A stretch of 42,874 nt of DNA from assembly GCA_023410875.1 (NCBI GenBank), contig JAEYPH010000070.1, positions 1-42,874 of the forward strand, read 5' to 3'. The position numbers and the translations under genes are program-made. The notes under the pieces were generated by a model that worked only from the letters and a program-made list of their open reading frames with translations, had not been told where the DNA came from and did no database searches. Below, piece after piece: positions 24,665-32,490 of this stretch (the first letter of the stretch is position 1; the number at the start of each line of letters is the position of its first letter). The DNA is from Bacillota bacterium. Lineage in GTDB: Bacteria; Bacillota; Clostridia; Christensenellales; UMGS416.

Positions 24665-25471
24665 ATGGATACCAATCGACGGGAGTTGCTGGGTGAGGGC
24701 CGGCTGTCTCTGGTCTACCGGCTGGAAGACGGCCGGATGCTGAAGGTTTTTAAGCATCCGAGTGTGGCAGTCTATGAGTTTCGCCAGGCGAGCGCCGCCT
24801 GGCGCGCGGGGGTCACCCGTCAGCAGCCCTACGAGCTGCTACAGGAAGACGGCAAAGAAGCCATCGTCTATGATTATCTGGAAGGCCGCACTCTGATGGA
24901 CGCTATGAACCAGGATCGAGCCCACACCCTGGATTACCTCAAGCGTATGGCCGACTGCCATGCCGAAATTCTGCGCGGCGCCAGCGACGCCCTCGACCGT
25001 TACAAAGACCATCTTGCCCACGCCATCGCCCACGCGCCGCACCTGGATGAGGCGTACCGCTCCAAGCTGCTGCAGGCTCTGCCAACCATGCCCGATGGCG
25101 ACCATGTGCTGCATGGGGACCTGCATCCGTTGAACATCATCGTAAGCGGCCAGCAGCTCACCGCCATTGACTGGATGACTGCAAGCCGTGGCGACCCGGC
25201 GGCGGACATCGCGCGCACGCTGTTTATCATGCGGTATTCCAGCCAGCGGGAGACCCACGGGTTTGTGGAAAAGGCCAGGCGCGCCTTGACGGGGTGCCTG
25301 GTGGATGCCGCCTACTTACGCTGTGTACTGAGGAAAACGGGCGTCAGCCGAGCGAATGTGTACCGCTGGCTGCCCTTTGTGGCGGCCGGCCGGCTCACCG
25401 AGGAGCGCCCGCCCCGCGAGGTGCGCACAATCCTGAAGATTGTAGAGCGATGGGCAAGGACCATGGAATGA
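24665..25471 (+). CDS. aminoglycoside phosphotransferase/choline kinase-like protein
   Basis: A 268-residue member of the APH/choline-kinase branch of the protein-kinase fold. A short glycine loop LLGEGRLSLVYRL and the ATP Lys in RMLKVFKHP open the N-lobe. Catalytic HGDLHPLNII is at about 150-159 and the metal-binding IDW at about 168-170, followed by RGDPAADIARTLF. This branch phosphorylates small molecules such as antibiotics, choline, sugars or thiamine; the substrate here is unknown, and a resistance role should not be assumed. AGGAGAG precedes the ATG. A promoter with a perfect palindrome lies upstream. Confidence 0.85.
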   Translation: MDTNRRELLGEGRLSLVYRLEDGRMLKVFKHPSVAVYEFRQASAAWRAGVTRQQPYELLQEDGKEAIVYDYLEGRTLMDAMNQDRAHTLDYLKRMADCHAEILRGASDALDRYKDHLAHAIAHAPHLDEAYRSKLLQALPTMPDGDHVLHGDLHPLNIIVSGQQLTAIDWMTASRGDPAADIARTLFIMRYSSQRETHGFVEKARRALTGCLVDAAYLRCVLRKTGVSRANVYRWLPFVAAGRLTEERPPREVRTILKIVERWARTME

Positions 25472-25606
25472 CGTTGCAAACAGTGTATATATGCCCAGAC
25501 TGTAGATAAACCCAGAGAGGAAGGCAAAAGTCAATACCGACTGACGATTCATTCGGCAGGAGGAAACACAAAGACAGGGAAACGCCGTTGAAAAACCCGC
25601 CCCTCC

Positions 25607-25690
25607 GCTGCGCTAGCGCAGCTCTCGGCTTGCTGTCACATCGGCTAAAGCCGACGTTGTCGCAAGCCGAGGGTAACACCCGCAGGCGGG
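25607..25690. repeat. cluster of nested palindromes
   Basis: GCTGCGCTAGCGCAGC (25607-25622, perfect 16 bp) is followed by CTCGGCTTGC...GCAAGCCGAG (25624-25633 with 25662-25671). The latter encloses TCGGCTAAAGCCGA (25641-25654). CCCGC-AG-GCGGG lies at 25679-25690. This makes up most of the 352-nt gap 25472-25823, with no gene seen. Confidence 0.7.
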
Positions 25691-25731
25691 AATCGTCTCT
25701 TAAGAAAACAATATGAGTTAAAAAGTAAAGA

Positions 25732-25763
25732 TATCGCCCGACGACGGTTATCGTCAGGCGATA
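25732..25763. repeat. Rep3 hairpin, copy 2
   Basis: TATCGCC / GGCGATA and GACGA / TCGTC stems with a short CGGTTA-type loop. It has the same design as 22397-22426. Confidence 0.6.
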
Positions 25764-25789
25764 AACCAGCAACGAGTACAAGTCATCTG

Positions 25790-25822
25790 AATCGCCAAGG
25801 CGCTACAGTGCCGAAGGCGACA
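25790..25822 (-). repeat. Rep2 33-bp palindromic repeat, copy 2 (inverted)
   Basis: Its reverse complement reads TGTCGCCTTCGG, CACTGTAGCGCC, TTGGCGATT, matching the copies at 22339 and 27018. It lies directly against the stop codon of the URO-D-like gene. Confidence 0.75.
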
Positions 25823-25823
25823 G

Positions 25824-26915
25824 TTATTCGACCCCGTGGCTTTTCAGCCGCTCCCGAATCCCGGCCTCGCCCTCGGGCCCGTGCATCGTGGCACGGAAGA
25901 ACAAGCCCCGGCCACCGGAACCAATCTGCTCCTTGAGGACGTCCAGTGCCGACAGATCGCCCCACCAGCTGTGCAGGCGCTTGCCCGCCCGGCTGATGCT
26001 GCGCTGCACGTCCGGCCACTCGGTCACGCCGGGCTTGCCGTCGCCGGGCACCCACTGCACGCCATCCAGCTCTTGAATCTGCAGCAGGCTGTCCAGATGG
26101 GCCAGCTGCCCCACGCCGTCCAGGTGATACATCGAATGCGGCAGGCGCTTGCAGGACGCTGTGAGCTCCGGCTTGACGAAGCGATCGAACATGTCCGGGC
26201 CGATCATGTAGGCAAAGTCGCTCTGCAGCACATAGCACGGCTGGGCGCTGTAGATGCCCAGCCAGTCGGAATAGCCGGGGGTTTCCGGGCGCAGCGCCTC
26301 ATTGATCTCGTCGAAGCAGCGATGCCACAGGGTATGGACCTCCCAGATCAACCGTTCCACTTCCTGCGGCTCATCGTAGAGGTCCATGAGCAGGTTCTCC
26401 GTGGTGCGAAAGGAAGACAGGATGTCCAATATGCCGCCCAGGTCGGCCATGCCGATGAGCACCTGGCCCTGCCAGCGCCGCATGCCCGCCCGGCAGATCT
26501 CACGGATGCGGTTGAGCCACACGTTATCAGCGTCATATTCCAGGTGCAGTTCCGACAGCGGCACGACCTTTTCCGGGAAGAACCACACGCGCCCGCTGGA
26601 GTTGTCCATACGCGCGCCGCAGAAGGCCGCCAGCACGCCCGGGCCGAAGCAATCCAGGTTGAAATACGGAAAGGCGTCGCCTAGGTAGGTGATCCGCGAG
26701 AGCTCATAATCGATGCGGTCGATGACCTGCTCCGCCGGCACGCTCAGGTCCATGCACGTGCTCTGGGACAAAAGCGGTGTGGACGGCATGGGGCGGCCTG
26801 GGTCGCGCCCGTAGAGCTGTATAGAAACCGCAGGGCGCTCCAGCGTCCCCTTCCACCATGCGTCATAGGTCTGCTTGACCCGGTCCCACCGGGCGGGGCT
26901 GAAATCGATGGGCAT
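25824..26915 (-). CDS. uroporphyrinogen decarboxylase-like (URO-D fold) protein
   Basis: A 363-residue protein of the URO-D superfamily, which also includes corrinoid-dependent methyltransferases (MtaA, CmuA). Helical-barrel segments are LGDAFPYFNLDCFGPGVLAA, IGMADLGGILDILSSFR, TENLLMDLYDEPQEVERLI, SDFAYMIGPDMFDRFVKPEL and MYHLDGVGQLAHLDSLLQI. The end WVPGDGKPGVTEWPDVQRSI is typical of the uncharacterised branch abundant in gut Firmicutes and linked to sugar or methyl-group metabolism. No heme genes and no corrinoid protein are nearby, so true heme synthesis is unlikely. AAGGAG precedes the ATG. A strong inverted repeat sits just upstream, and an AraC regulator gene lies 199 nt further upstream in the same direction. 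Confidence 0.82.
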   Translation of the reverse strand: MPIDFSPARWDRVKQTYDAWWKGTLERPAVSIQLYGRDPGRPMPSTPLLSQSTCMDLSVPAEQVIDRIDYELSRITYLGDAFPYFNLDCFGPGVLAAFCGARMDNSSGRVWFFPEKVVPLSELHLEYDADNVWLNRIREICRAGMRRWQGQVLIGMADLGGILDILSSFRTTENLLMDLYDEPQEVERLIWEVHTLWHRCFDEINEALRPETPGYSDWLGIYSAQPCYVLQSDFAYMIGPDMFDRFVKPELTASCKRLPHSMYHLDGVGQLAHLDSLLQIQELDGVQWVPGDGKPGVTEWPDVQRSISRAGKRLHSWWGDLSALDVLKEQIGSGGRGLFFRATMHGPEGEAGIRERLKSHGVE

Positions 26916-26927
26916 GTCCGCATCTCC

Positions 26928-26960
26928 TTAGGATATTTATGTTTGCATAGAATATCCTAA
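26928..26960 (-). promoter_or_regulatory. inverted repeat/stem-loop at the URO-D-like gene promoter
   Basis: TTAGGATATT (26928-26937) and AATATCCTAA (26951-26960) are perfect 10-bp inverted repeats. Inside them TATG/CATA extends the stem past one unpaired base, with loop TTTG. In minus-strand reading TTGATT lies at its upstream edge and AT-rich -10 candidates near its downstream arm. The ribosome binding site AAGGAG shares its first AA with the stem. It could be a DNA operator or an mRNA hairpin that masks translation. Confidence 0.7.
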
Positions 26961-27017
26961 TCAACGGGAACCCAAAAGAAAATGCCGTTTCGTGGTATAA
27001 AGATATAGTATTCTACG

Positions 27018-27095
27018 TTTCGCCTTCGGCACTGCGGCGCCTCGGCGATTTGGATTCCTCCGCCGATTAAATCGGCGATCGGCTTCTTATCTGTT
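27018..27095. repeat. Rep2 copy 3 plus its associated unit
   Basis: TTTCGCCTTCGGCACTG, CGGCGCCTCGGCGATTT at 27018-27051, then TCCTCCGCCGATTAAATCG, GCGATCGGCTTCTTATC at 27056-27092. It lies just past the stop of the AraC gene at 27115, the same arrangement as at 22339-22555, where about 145 nt of other sequence splits the two units. Confidence 0.78.
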
Positions 27096-27114
27096 TCTCT
27101 CATACCTAGTGCTA

Positions 27115-27990
27115 TCACCGGATGCTCTTCAGATACTCCCTGGGCGACATGTGGTAGAACTTCTTAAACACGGCACTGAAATAATAAGGCGAGGAAAAGG
27201 CCAGCTCCTGGGAAATCTGCTTGAAGGAAAGGTCCGTGCTCTTCATCAGCTGCTCCGCCCTTCGCATCTTGCACAGCTGTATCAGGTGGTTGGGCGTGCC
27301 GCGCAGCACGCTGGCGAAGGCCTTGAACAGGCTGGATGGGCCCACATGCAGGCTGCGGCACAGGTCCTCCACGCCGATGTCCTCATGCAGGTGGCTCTGG
27401 ATGAAGGCCAGGCTGGCGTTCACCAGTCCGATCTCCCGGGGGGCGTGCGCCGGGCCTCCGGGGGCCGCCCCGCTCTGGCGCAGCAGCAGGATCACGACCT
27501 GTTGGAACAGCGCGTGCACATAGGCCAGGCTGCCGGGCTGCCCTTCGCGCAGTTCCTCCTCCATCCTTTGGTACAGCGCCAGCGCCTCCTGGGGCCGGTC
27601 AAAGCGCAGCTTGTGCCCGGGGCCCTGCAGCAGCGCGTCTGCGAACTCTCCCTGGCGATGGAAGGGCTGCACGTCGAAATGGATCCAGTAATTGTCGTGG
27701 GGGTCCTGCTCGGTCGTGTGTATGCTGTGCAGCGTAAAGGGTGGGATCAGCACGGCGTCCCCAGCCCCGCAGGCGTATTCGGCGTCGCTCACGGTGACGC
27801 GCCCCGTGCCGCCGCGGTAGAAGATCAGCTCAAAATCGCCGGTGATGCGGTTGGTGCACATGGCGGTAGGGTCGTCACTCTGGTGGCCGAAGGCGTTCAG
27901 TGTGCAGGCGAAGGACGAAAGGAATTCGCCGATGCCGTCGCTGACCGTGGTCCTGGGCACGTGATAGAAGTTGAAAGGCCGCTTTTGCAC
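27115..27990 (-). CDS. AraC-family regulator with cupin sensor domain
   Basis: A 291-residue regulator. The N-terminal cupin (about 20-140) has GDFELIFYRGGTGRVTV, GAGDAVLIPPFTLHSIH and YWIHFDVQPF, the usual sugar-sensing jelly roll. The C-terminal AraC domain has IGVEDLCRSLHVGPSSLFKA and FKQISQELAFSSPYYFSAVF, ending KFYHMSPREYLKSIR. The start is placed at GTG 27990 because CGGAGG lies 8 nt upstream and an extended -10 (28019-28027) puts the RNA start only about 22 nt before it; a TTG at 28068 lies upstream of that promoter. It is followed in the same direction by the URO-D-like gene, its likely target. Confidence 0.88.
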   Translation of the reverse strand: MQKRPFNFYHVPRTTVSDGIGEFLSSFACTLNAFGHQSDDPTAMCTNRITGDFELIFYRGGTGRVTVSDAEYACGAGDAVLIPPFTLHSIHTTEQDPHDNYWIHFDVQPFHRQGEFADALLQGPGHKLRFDRPQEALALYQRMEEELREGQPGSLAYVHALFQQVVILLLRQSGAAPGGPAHAPREIGLVNASLAFIQSHLHEDIGVEDLCRSLHVGPSSLFKAFASVLRGTPNHLIQLCKMRRAEQLMKSTDLSFKQISQELAFSSPYYFSAVFKKFYHMSPREYLKSIR

Positions 27991-28018
27991 GGGTGCTGCC
28001 TCCGGGTTTGGTTCTTCT

Positions 28019-28027
28019 ATTATATCA
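28019..28027 (-). promoter_or_regulatory. extended -10 promoter of the cupin-AraC gene
   Basis: TGATATAAT on the minus strand; the -35 is weak. It predicts a start near 28012 and decides the GTG start of the gene. Confidence 0.6.
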
Positions 28028-28283
28028 TGCGTAGCAATCAAGCAAGGAATGGTGCAAAAGGTCTTCAAAGGGCCAGCACGTCATATACAGGCTCGGTTTC
28101 CACCATGCCCGGCGCTCTTTGGGGCTGGCCATTTCGAAAAATATGCTGAATGCAAGGTGTCGCGCGCTGTTATTGAATCCCCTGCCCTAGTGGAAAGTGT
28201 AAGATCTTGCTTATGCTTTGAGTTTGCTTCCTGGCCGGATTGTCCTACGGCTAGTGGGCTACTTTTTATACATTTCCATTGAC

Positions 28284-28712
28284 ATGGGAGCAAGTTTGGC
28301 CTATTTTGACGTTAATACAAATAATGTTATGATGATAAGCGATAAGGCGGGTAGATATGCAATATGTTCAGACCGGCTATTCTATAATTTTTATGATGGA
28401 ATAGAGTCTCACAACTACACATGTAATCTAGACGGTACAGATATTCAATTATTTGATAAAATAGTAGGAGTTCCCTACTCGGATGATAAGTATATTATCA
28501 CTGATGCATCTGCATACAAACAAAAAGAACCTGGTCTTTCAGATATTAATGTCTATAATCTTGATGGAACCCTTAAAAGTGCAATTGACTCGTCTAAACA
28601 TAAAAGCTTTCTATACTGTGGAAGCGACGATACATATCTGTTTTTCCGAGGAAGAGAGCATAGCGACTATGGAGCAGTATGTACCCAGTTTTCAATGGCC
28701 CGGGTTTACTGA
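28284..28712 (+). pseudogene. fragment of a beta-propeller (DUF5050-like) protein
   Basis: An open stretch of about 143 codons in AT-rich DNA. It has propeller-type repeats such as DRLFYNFYDGIESHNYTCNL, DGTDIQLF, then DINVYNLDGTLKSAIDSS and DDTYLFFRGRE. There is no signal peptide, membrane anchor or convincing ribosome binding site at its start, and the frame ends after an uncharacteristic tail. The +1 frame stays open to 28728, which suggests a frameshift near 28650. It is probably the remnant of a larger exported gene, and marks the left part of an AT-rich insert (about 28160-30400). Confidence 0.5.
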
Positions 28713-28779
28713 AAAGATTGCTCAATAAGTATGCTAAGTTATAAAGTCCCCGAGTGAGTTGCTAGAAAGGATATATCAC

Positions 28780-30381
28780 ATGTCTCTACGTCGCTTTGTA
28801 ATAATTCTACTGTGTTTGGCGTTCATGCTTTCGGCATGCAAATCCGGACCTGCAGTGCAAAGTGGATCACGGCCAACTGAAGGGAGCGTAGCACTAGAGC
28901 CTGCCAGGAGCGTAAATGATGAGCCATTTACGATTGCCCTATTACCTCAGTACACTGATGAAGTAAATGGAAGTGCGCAAAGAAGGGCGCAAGAGTCTAT
29001 GCTTGATCAAGTACAGCAGTACGTGAACTCTCTAGGTTGGCAAATTACACTTTCCATCATGGACTATGACCATACAGACCCTACGAAAGACAATGTATTT
29101 GATAAGATTCGGTTTGATATCACAAGCGGCAAGATCGCCGATGGATACCAAGTTAACTCGGAGCCTGCAAAAAAGCTATTGAGCGAAGGTTTAACGCAAG
29201 ATGCAGGGGCTTTGTGCAAGAAGTTTGCGCCCCAACTGTATGACAGACTTCAAGTGTTACAGAATGGAGCTGCAGGTATTCCTTTACGGCTGCTATACTG
29301 GCCCAAAGGCCGCCCCACTGTACTATATATGGACGAATCGGTACTCGATTCTTATCGCGAACAAATTAGCAATGCGGATGACCTGATGGCTTTTCTTGAG
29401 TCCGGTCAGCGTGCGATTCTTGCAGATAATACAAAGAACTATGATATTTGGGCCGCTCAGCAAGGGTATTACGAACTATCTCTATATGGCTTGCCCACTT
29501 TTTTCTATGCTCGTGTGGATGACCCAGACTGTACGCCGGTACCCCTGGAACAAATAGCAGGCTTTCGGGAAACATTCAGAAGGATGAGTACACTCGAGCA
29601 TAACGGAAATGTGATTAGAATTTATCGCATAAAAGATGAAAGGCAGGTTTCTGGAAACGTGTGCGGCTATTTAGGTCCGCTGACAAGACAACTAAGTTTG
29701 CAATTTTTGCAATTAACAGGTAAGTCTGGAGCCGAATACGCGGCAATTCCACTTCAAGGTTGCACAGCACCGGTAATGGATGCGGATGATCCTTATATTA
29801 GTCGTATGTTAGCAATACCCGCAAGGAGCGATCATGGTGACGCGGTGGCATCGTTTTGCCAATGGGCATTGGCGTCCCCAGATGGCTATTCATTGATAAA
29901 TTATGGTGCGCAAGATGAAGATTATCAAGTAACGGACAGAGGCATCAAGTTTTTGAAAGGCGGCATGCCACTGAGTGCTGCTGACTGGAAAGAGTATAAT
30001 ATATTCACTCTACCAGCGATGTGTACGATTCAAGGATCGATATTTTATAGTGATGATCTCGAACGCCAAAGTGTGTATGAGGCCGATGGCACTGATGATC
30101 TAATCCTAAAGACGCAACCACTGATTCCGCCAATTTGGAAAATATCTGAGCTACGGGGGTTTAACACTACGACCGAACCTTTTGACGATATCATATCACA
30201 ATACCAGGACACGCTTGATGTTCGCTATAAAGTGCTTTTCCCGTCGTATACTGAAATGCAAGGCGATACAATACTCTCCGAACAAATTAATCAGCAACTC
30301 GACTTGCTAAAAACGCTAGAAGAGAGTATGGAAGAATTATCTTTAAAGCTCAAAGAGCGATTAGCCTTCATGATGCCATGA
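28780..30381 (+). CDS. orphan extracellular solute-binding-type lipoprotein
   Basis: A 533-residue exported lipoprotein. The signal peptide MSLRRFVIILLCLAFMLSAC has lipobox LSAC (Cys20). The mature part has the order of family-1 solute-binding proteins: an N-terminal lobe, a hinge, and a C-terminal helical tail ISEQINQQLDLLKTLEESME-like region at 500-530. Parts of it (AADWKEYNIFTLPAMCTI, ISELRGFNTTTEPFDD) recall sugar-binding components. No permease or ATPase gene is near, so either the transporter is elsewhere or the protein has another envelope role. The ATG at 28780 follows GAAAGG. Base composition is AT-richer than the flanks, indicating transfer. Family assignment is moderate. Confidence 0.72.
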   Translation: MSLRRFVIILLCLAFMLSACKSGPAVQSGSRPTEGSVALEPARSVNDEPFTIALLPQYTDEVNGSAQRRAQESMLDQVQQYVNSLGWQITLSIMDYDHTDPTKDNVFDKIRFDITSGKIADGYQVNSEPAKKLLSEGLTQDAGALCKKFAPQLYDRLQVLQNGAAGIPLRLLYWPKGRPTVLYMDESVLDSYREQISNADDLMAFLESGQRAILADNTKNYDIWAAQQGYYELSLYGLPTFFYARVDDPDCTPVPLEQIAGFRETFRRMSTLEHNGNVIRIYRIKDERQVSGNVCGYLGPLTRQLSLQFLQLTGKSGAEYAAIPLQGCTAPVMDADDPYISRMLAIPARSDHGDAVASFCQWALASPDGYSLINYGAQDEDYQVTDRGIKFLKGGMPLSAADWKEYNIFTLPAMCTIQGSIFYSDDLERQSVYEADGTDDLILKTQPLIPPIWKISELRGFNTTTEPFDDIISQYQDTLDVRYKVLFPSYTEMQGDTILSEQINQQLDLLKTLEESMEELSLKLKERLAFMMP

Positions 30382-30449
30382 TTACTGAGGATGTATTGGG
30401 GAGTTGAACAGAATAGATATGGTTCGCTCCGGCCCGACTCCCGACAAAG

Positions 30450-30489
30450 AAGGGGCTGTCTCAGGATAACAAATCTGGGGCAGCCCCTT
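30450..30489. terminator. stem-loop containing GGGGCTGTCTC, copy 2
   Basis: AAGGGGCTG (30450-30458) pairs perfectly with CAGCCCCTT (30481-30489). On the minus strand the stem is followed by CTTTG, so it may end the cvpA operon. The 11-mer GGGGCTGTCTC at 30452-30462 recurs at 16139 and 33526. The gap 30382-30638 holds nothing else recognisable. Confidence 0.6.
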
Positions 30490-30638
30490 TAAGAAGTGGC
30501 GTAAGGTTGGAACAGCCATGAGCCGAAGGAAAAGCTCGTCGCCCTGAGACAAAAAATAAAAGTTCTTTGGCCCTTGTGCCTGGATGGTAAAACACGCAGA
30601 CCGGTGCCCCATCCAATCAAACCAACGCAACTCCCGCC

Positions 30639-31349
30639 TTACGGAATATAGCTGCGAACCATATCCAGCACAAAATTCTGATGATAGAACAGCCCAGCCA
30701 CCTGGGACCCTTCCACGATCTCGCTGACCTGGGCCACCGGCAGCATGGATAGGACGACCGGCAGCACCATGAACACGACCAGCACCAGGAGCACACCCCG
30801 GCCCAACCCCAACACCGCGCCGGTGAAGCCATCCAGTATCTTGAGCGTGGGCAGCTTGACGACGTAGTGCACGAGGTTGACAATCAGCGTAACAGCCAGA
30901 TAGATGCCGAAGAACAGCATCAAAAAGCACCCGATGTTCACAGCGGTCTCCGCGATGGTGCGCGAAAGATAATCGCCCAGATTGGTCAACCCCAGGCTTG
31001 CGTAATGCAGATTCAACACGTTTTCCGAAAGCCACCGGTCCACCGGGTAGGGCAGCTGCACCGTGCGCAGGATGCTCTCCAGCGCCGGCTGCGTCATCGC
31101 CGTGACCGATGCGCGGTAATTGTCCACGGAGCCCAGCATGTCAGCGGATTCGGAGTAATACAGCAGCGCCGGTATGACCTTGTCGGCCTGCTTGACGCTC
31201 TGGGCCGCCGCAACGCTGAGCCAATTGGCGCTGAACAGCGACACGAAGACGCCGGCCACATTGGCCGTGGTGGCCAGCAGCCCCTGATAGTAGCCTGCCG
31301 CCGCGCTCAAGGCCAATATGGCCACGGCCAGGATGTCGAGTATGTTCAT
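30639..31349 (-). CDS. cvpA: CvpA-family membrane protein
   Basis: A 236-residue membrane protein with four hydrophobic segments. The N-terminal pattern MNILDILAVAILALSAAAGY, with QG following, is the CvpA hallmark. The second pair is CFLMLFFGIYLAVTLIVNLV and AVLGLGRGVLLVLVVFMVLP, joined by KLPTLKILDGFTG. The family is named from colicin V production and is linked to envelope stress; some relatives contain protease domains, but this one has none. The start at 31349 follows GGGAGG. It is the last gene of the dgk-DUF5711-cvpA unit, 13 nt after its neighbour. Confidence 0.88.
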   Translation of the reverse strand: MNILDILAVAILALSAAAGYYQGLLATTANVAGVFVSLFSANWLSVAAAQSVKQADKVIPALLYYSESADMLGSVDNYRASVTAMTQPALESILRTVQLPYPVDRWLSENVLNLHYASLGLTNLGDYLSRTIAETAVNIGCFLMLFFGIYLAVTLIVNLVHYVVKLPTLKILDGFTGAVLGLGRGVLLVLVVFMVLPVVLSMLPVAQVSEIVEGSQVAGLFYHQNFVLDMVRSYIP

Positions 31350-31362
31350 GGGGTGCCTCCCT

Positions 31363-32490
31363 TCATGGCATGGGCAGAAGATAGCTGCCGTGCTTGGTGC
31401 GGGCCACAAAAGCCCTGCCCGGCACCACAGCGGAGACTTCGTCGATCGTAAAACTCACCGGGTAGAAGCGGCTGGACGAACCGTCAGCCGCCAGATCATA
31501 CACGCCGTTGTGGGTGGCCACAGCCAGCGAACGGTCCTCCTGGAGCATGGCGCGGATGCAGCCGGCGGGCAGCGGAATCTTGTATTCGGCGCCGTCGGAG
31601 CTGATGGACCACAGCGCGGAAATCTGTGGCTGCTCCTCGCCGCCGCCGCTGGGGGCCAGCAGGAAGGTAACACGGCCATTGCTCTCCACCAGCATATCCT
31701 GCAGATACCACCCGTAAACCAGCTTAGAGCTTTTTCTGCCGCCGGCATGATCCCACGTGGAGAGCGTTTGGGTGCCCAGCAGATAGATGGTCTTGTTATA
31801 AAGCGTGGCCCAATAGCCAACCTCCTCGCCCAGCACGACGGAGCCGGTGGACGAGCGCCCGGGGAAGTATGTGTTGAGCTTGGTCACCGGCGTTGTGCCG
31901 TGGGAATCGATGAACAGCGCCCACAGCTGGGCCAGCTTGTCGCCATAGAAACCCACACCCAGCACCCGCTCGTCGGGGAAGAACACCTCGTCGATGGGGT
32001 CCTTGCTGCTCAGGTTATAAAGGCGCATACGGGACTGGCCATCCTCGGACACCACCACGGCGTATTGGGTCTGTCCCAGCGCCACGGTGAGCACCGTACC
32101 CTCGGTGTTCTGCACGATGATGCTGATGCCCTTCTCGTCGAGAATCTCGACGATGTTTTCCCCCCACACGGCGGTCAGGTTGCCCAGGCGGGTGGCTTTC
32201 ATGCCGTCGGTGGGCAGCGCGGCGGTCCACAACGATTTGCCCTTCAGATCGCAGCACACCAGCTGGCGTTCGTTGATGCTGAGCACCCCGTCCGCATAGG
32301 GGAACACGCTGGGATCGCTGCCCGGCAGGCTCAGGGCAGCCTTGGCATAATCCGGCGTGCCCGAGAGCAGCGACACCAGTCCGTAGATGCCCAGGGCCAG
32401 CGCCGCCAACGCCAGCAGCACCACCAGCGGGCCGATATAGCGCTTTTTTCTGGGAACGCGATACACGCTATCCGACCTCCGGTTGGGCAT
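31363..32490 (-). CDS. DUF5711-type membrane-anchored beta-propeller protein
   Basis: A 375-residue protein with a basic N-terminus (VPRKKR), one membrane helix at about 20-43 and a long outer-face domain of repeated beta strands. Examples are RQLVCCDLKGKSLWTAALP, NLTAVWGENIVEILDEKG, SMRLYNLS-type and GTQTLSTWDH segments. These resemble PQQ/WD-like propeller blades. It fits the DUF5711 family often found next to cvpA in Firmicutes. Function unknown. It starts inside the end of the kinase gene (23-nt overlap) without a strong ribosome binding site, so it is probably coupled to it. Confidence 0.8.
   Translation of the reverse strand: MPNRRSDSVYRVPRKKRYIGPLVVLLALAALALGIYGLVSLLSGTPDYAKAALSLPGSDPSVFPYADGVLSINERQLVCCDLKGKSLWTAALPTDGMKATRLGNLTAVWGENIVEILDEKGISIIVQNTEGTVLTVALGQTQYAVVVSEDGQSRMRLYNLSSKDPIDEVFFPDERVLGVGFYGDKLAQLWALFIDSHGTTPVTKLNTYFPGRSSTGSVVLGEEVGYWATLYNKTIYLLGTQTLSTWDHAGGRKSSKLVYGWYLQDMLVESNGRVTFLLAPSGGGEEQPQISALWSISSDGAEYKIPLPAGCIRAMLQEDRSLAVATHNGVYDLAADGSSSRFYPVSFTIDEVSAVVPGRAFVARTKHGSYLLPMP

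Noticed and set aside
24665..25471. Antibiotic-resistance gene
   Set aside because: The fold is shared by many small-molecule kinases, and nothing in the context indicates an antibiotic substrate.
28483..28728. 81-codon frame overlapping the propeller fragment
   Set aside because: The translation has no propeller pattern except perhaps at its end. More likely the shifted remainder of the decayed gene than a separate gene.
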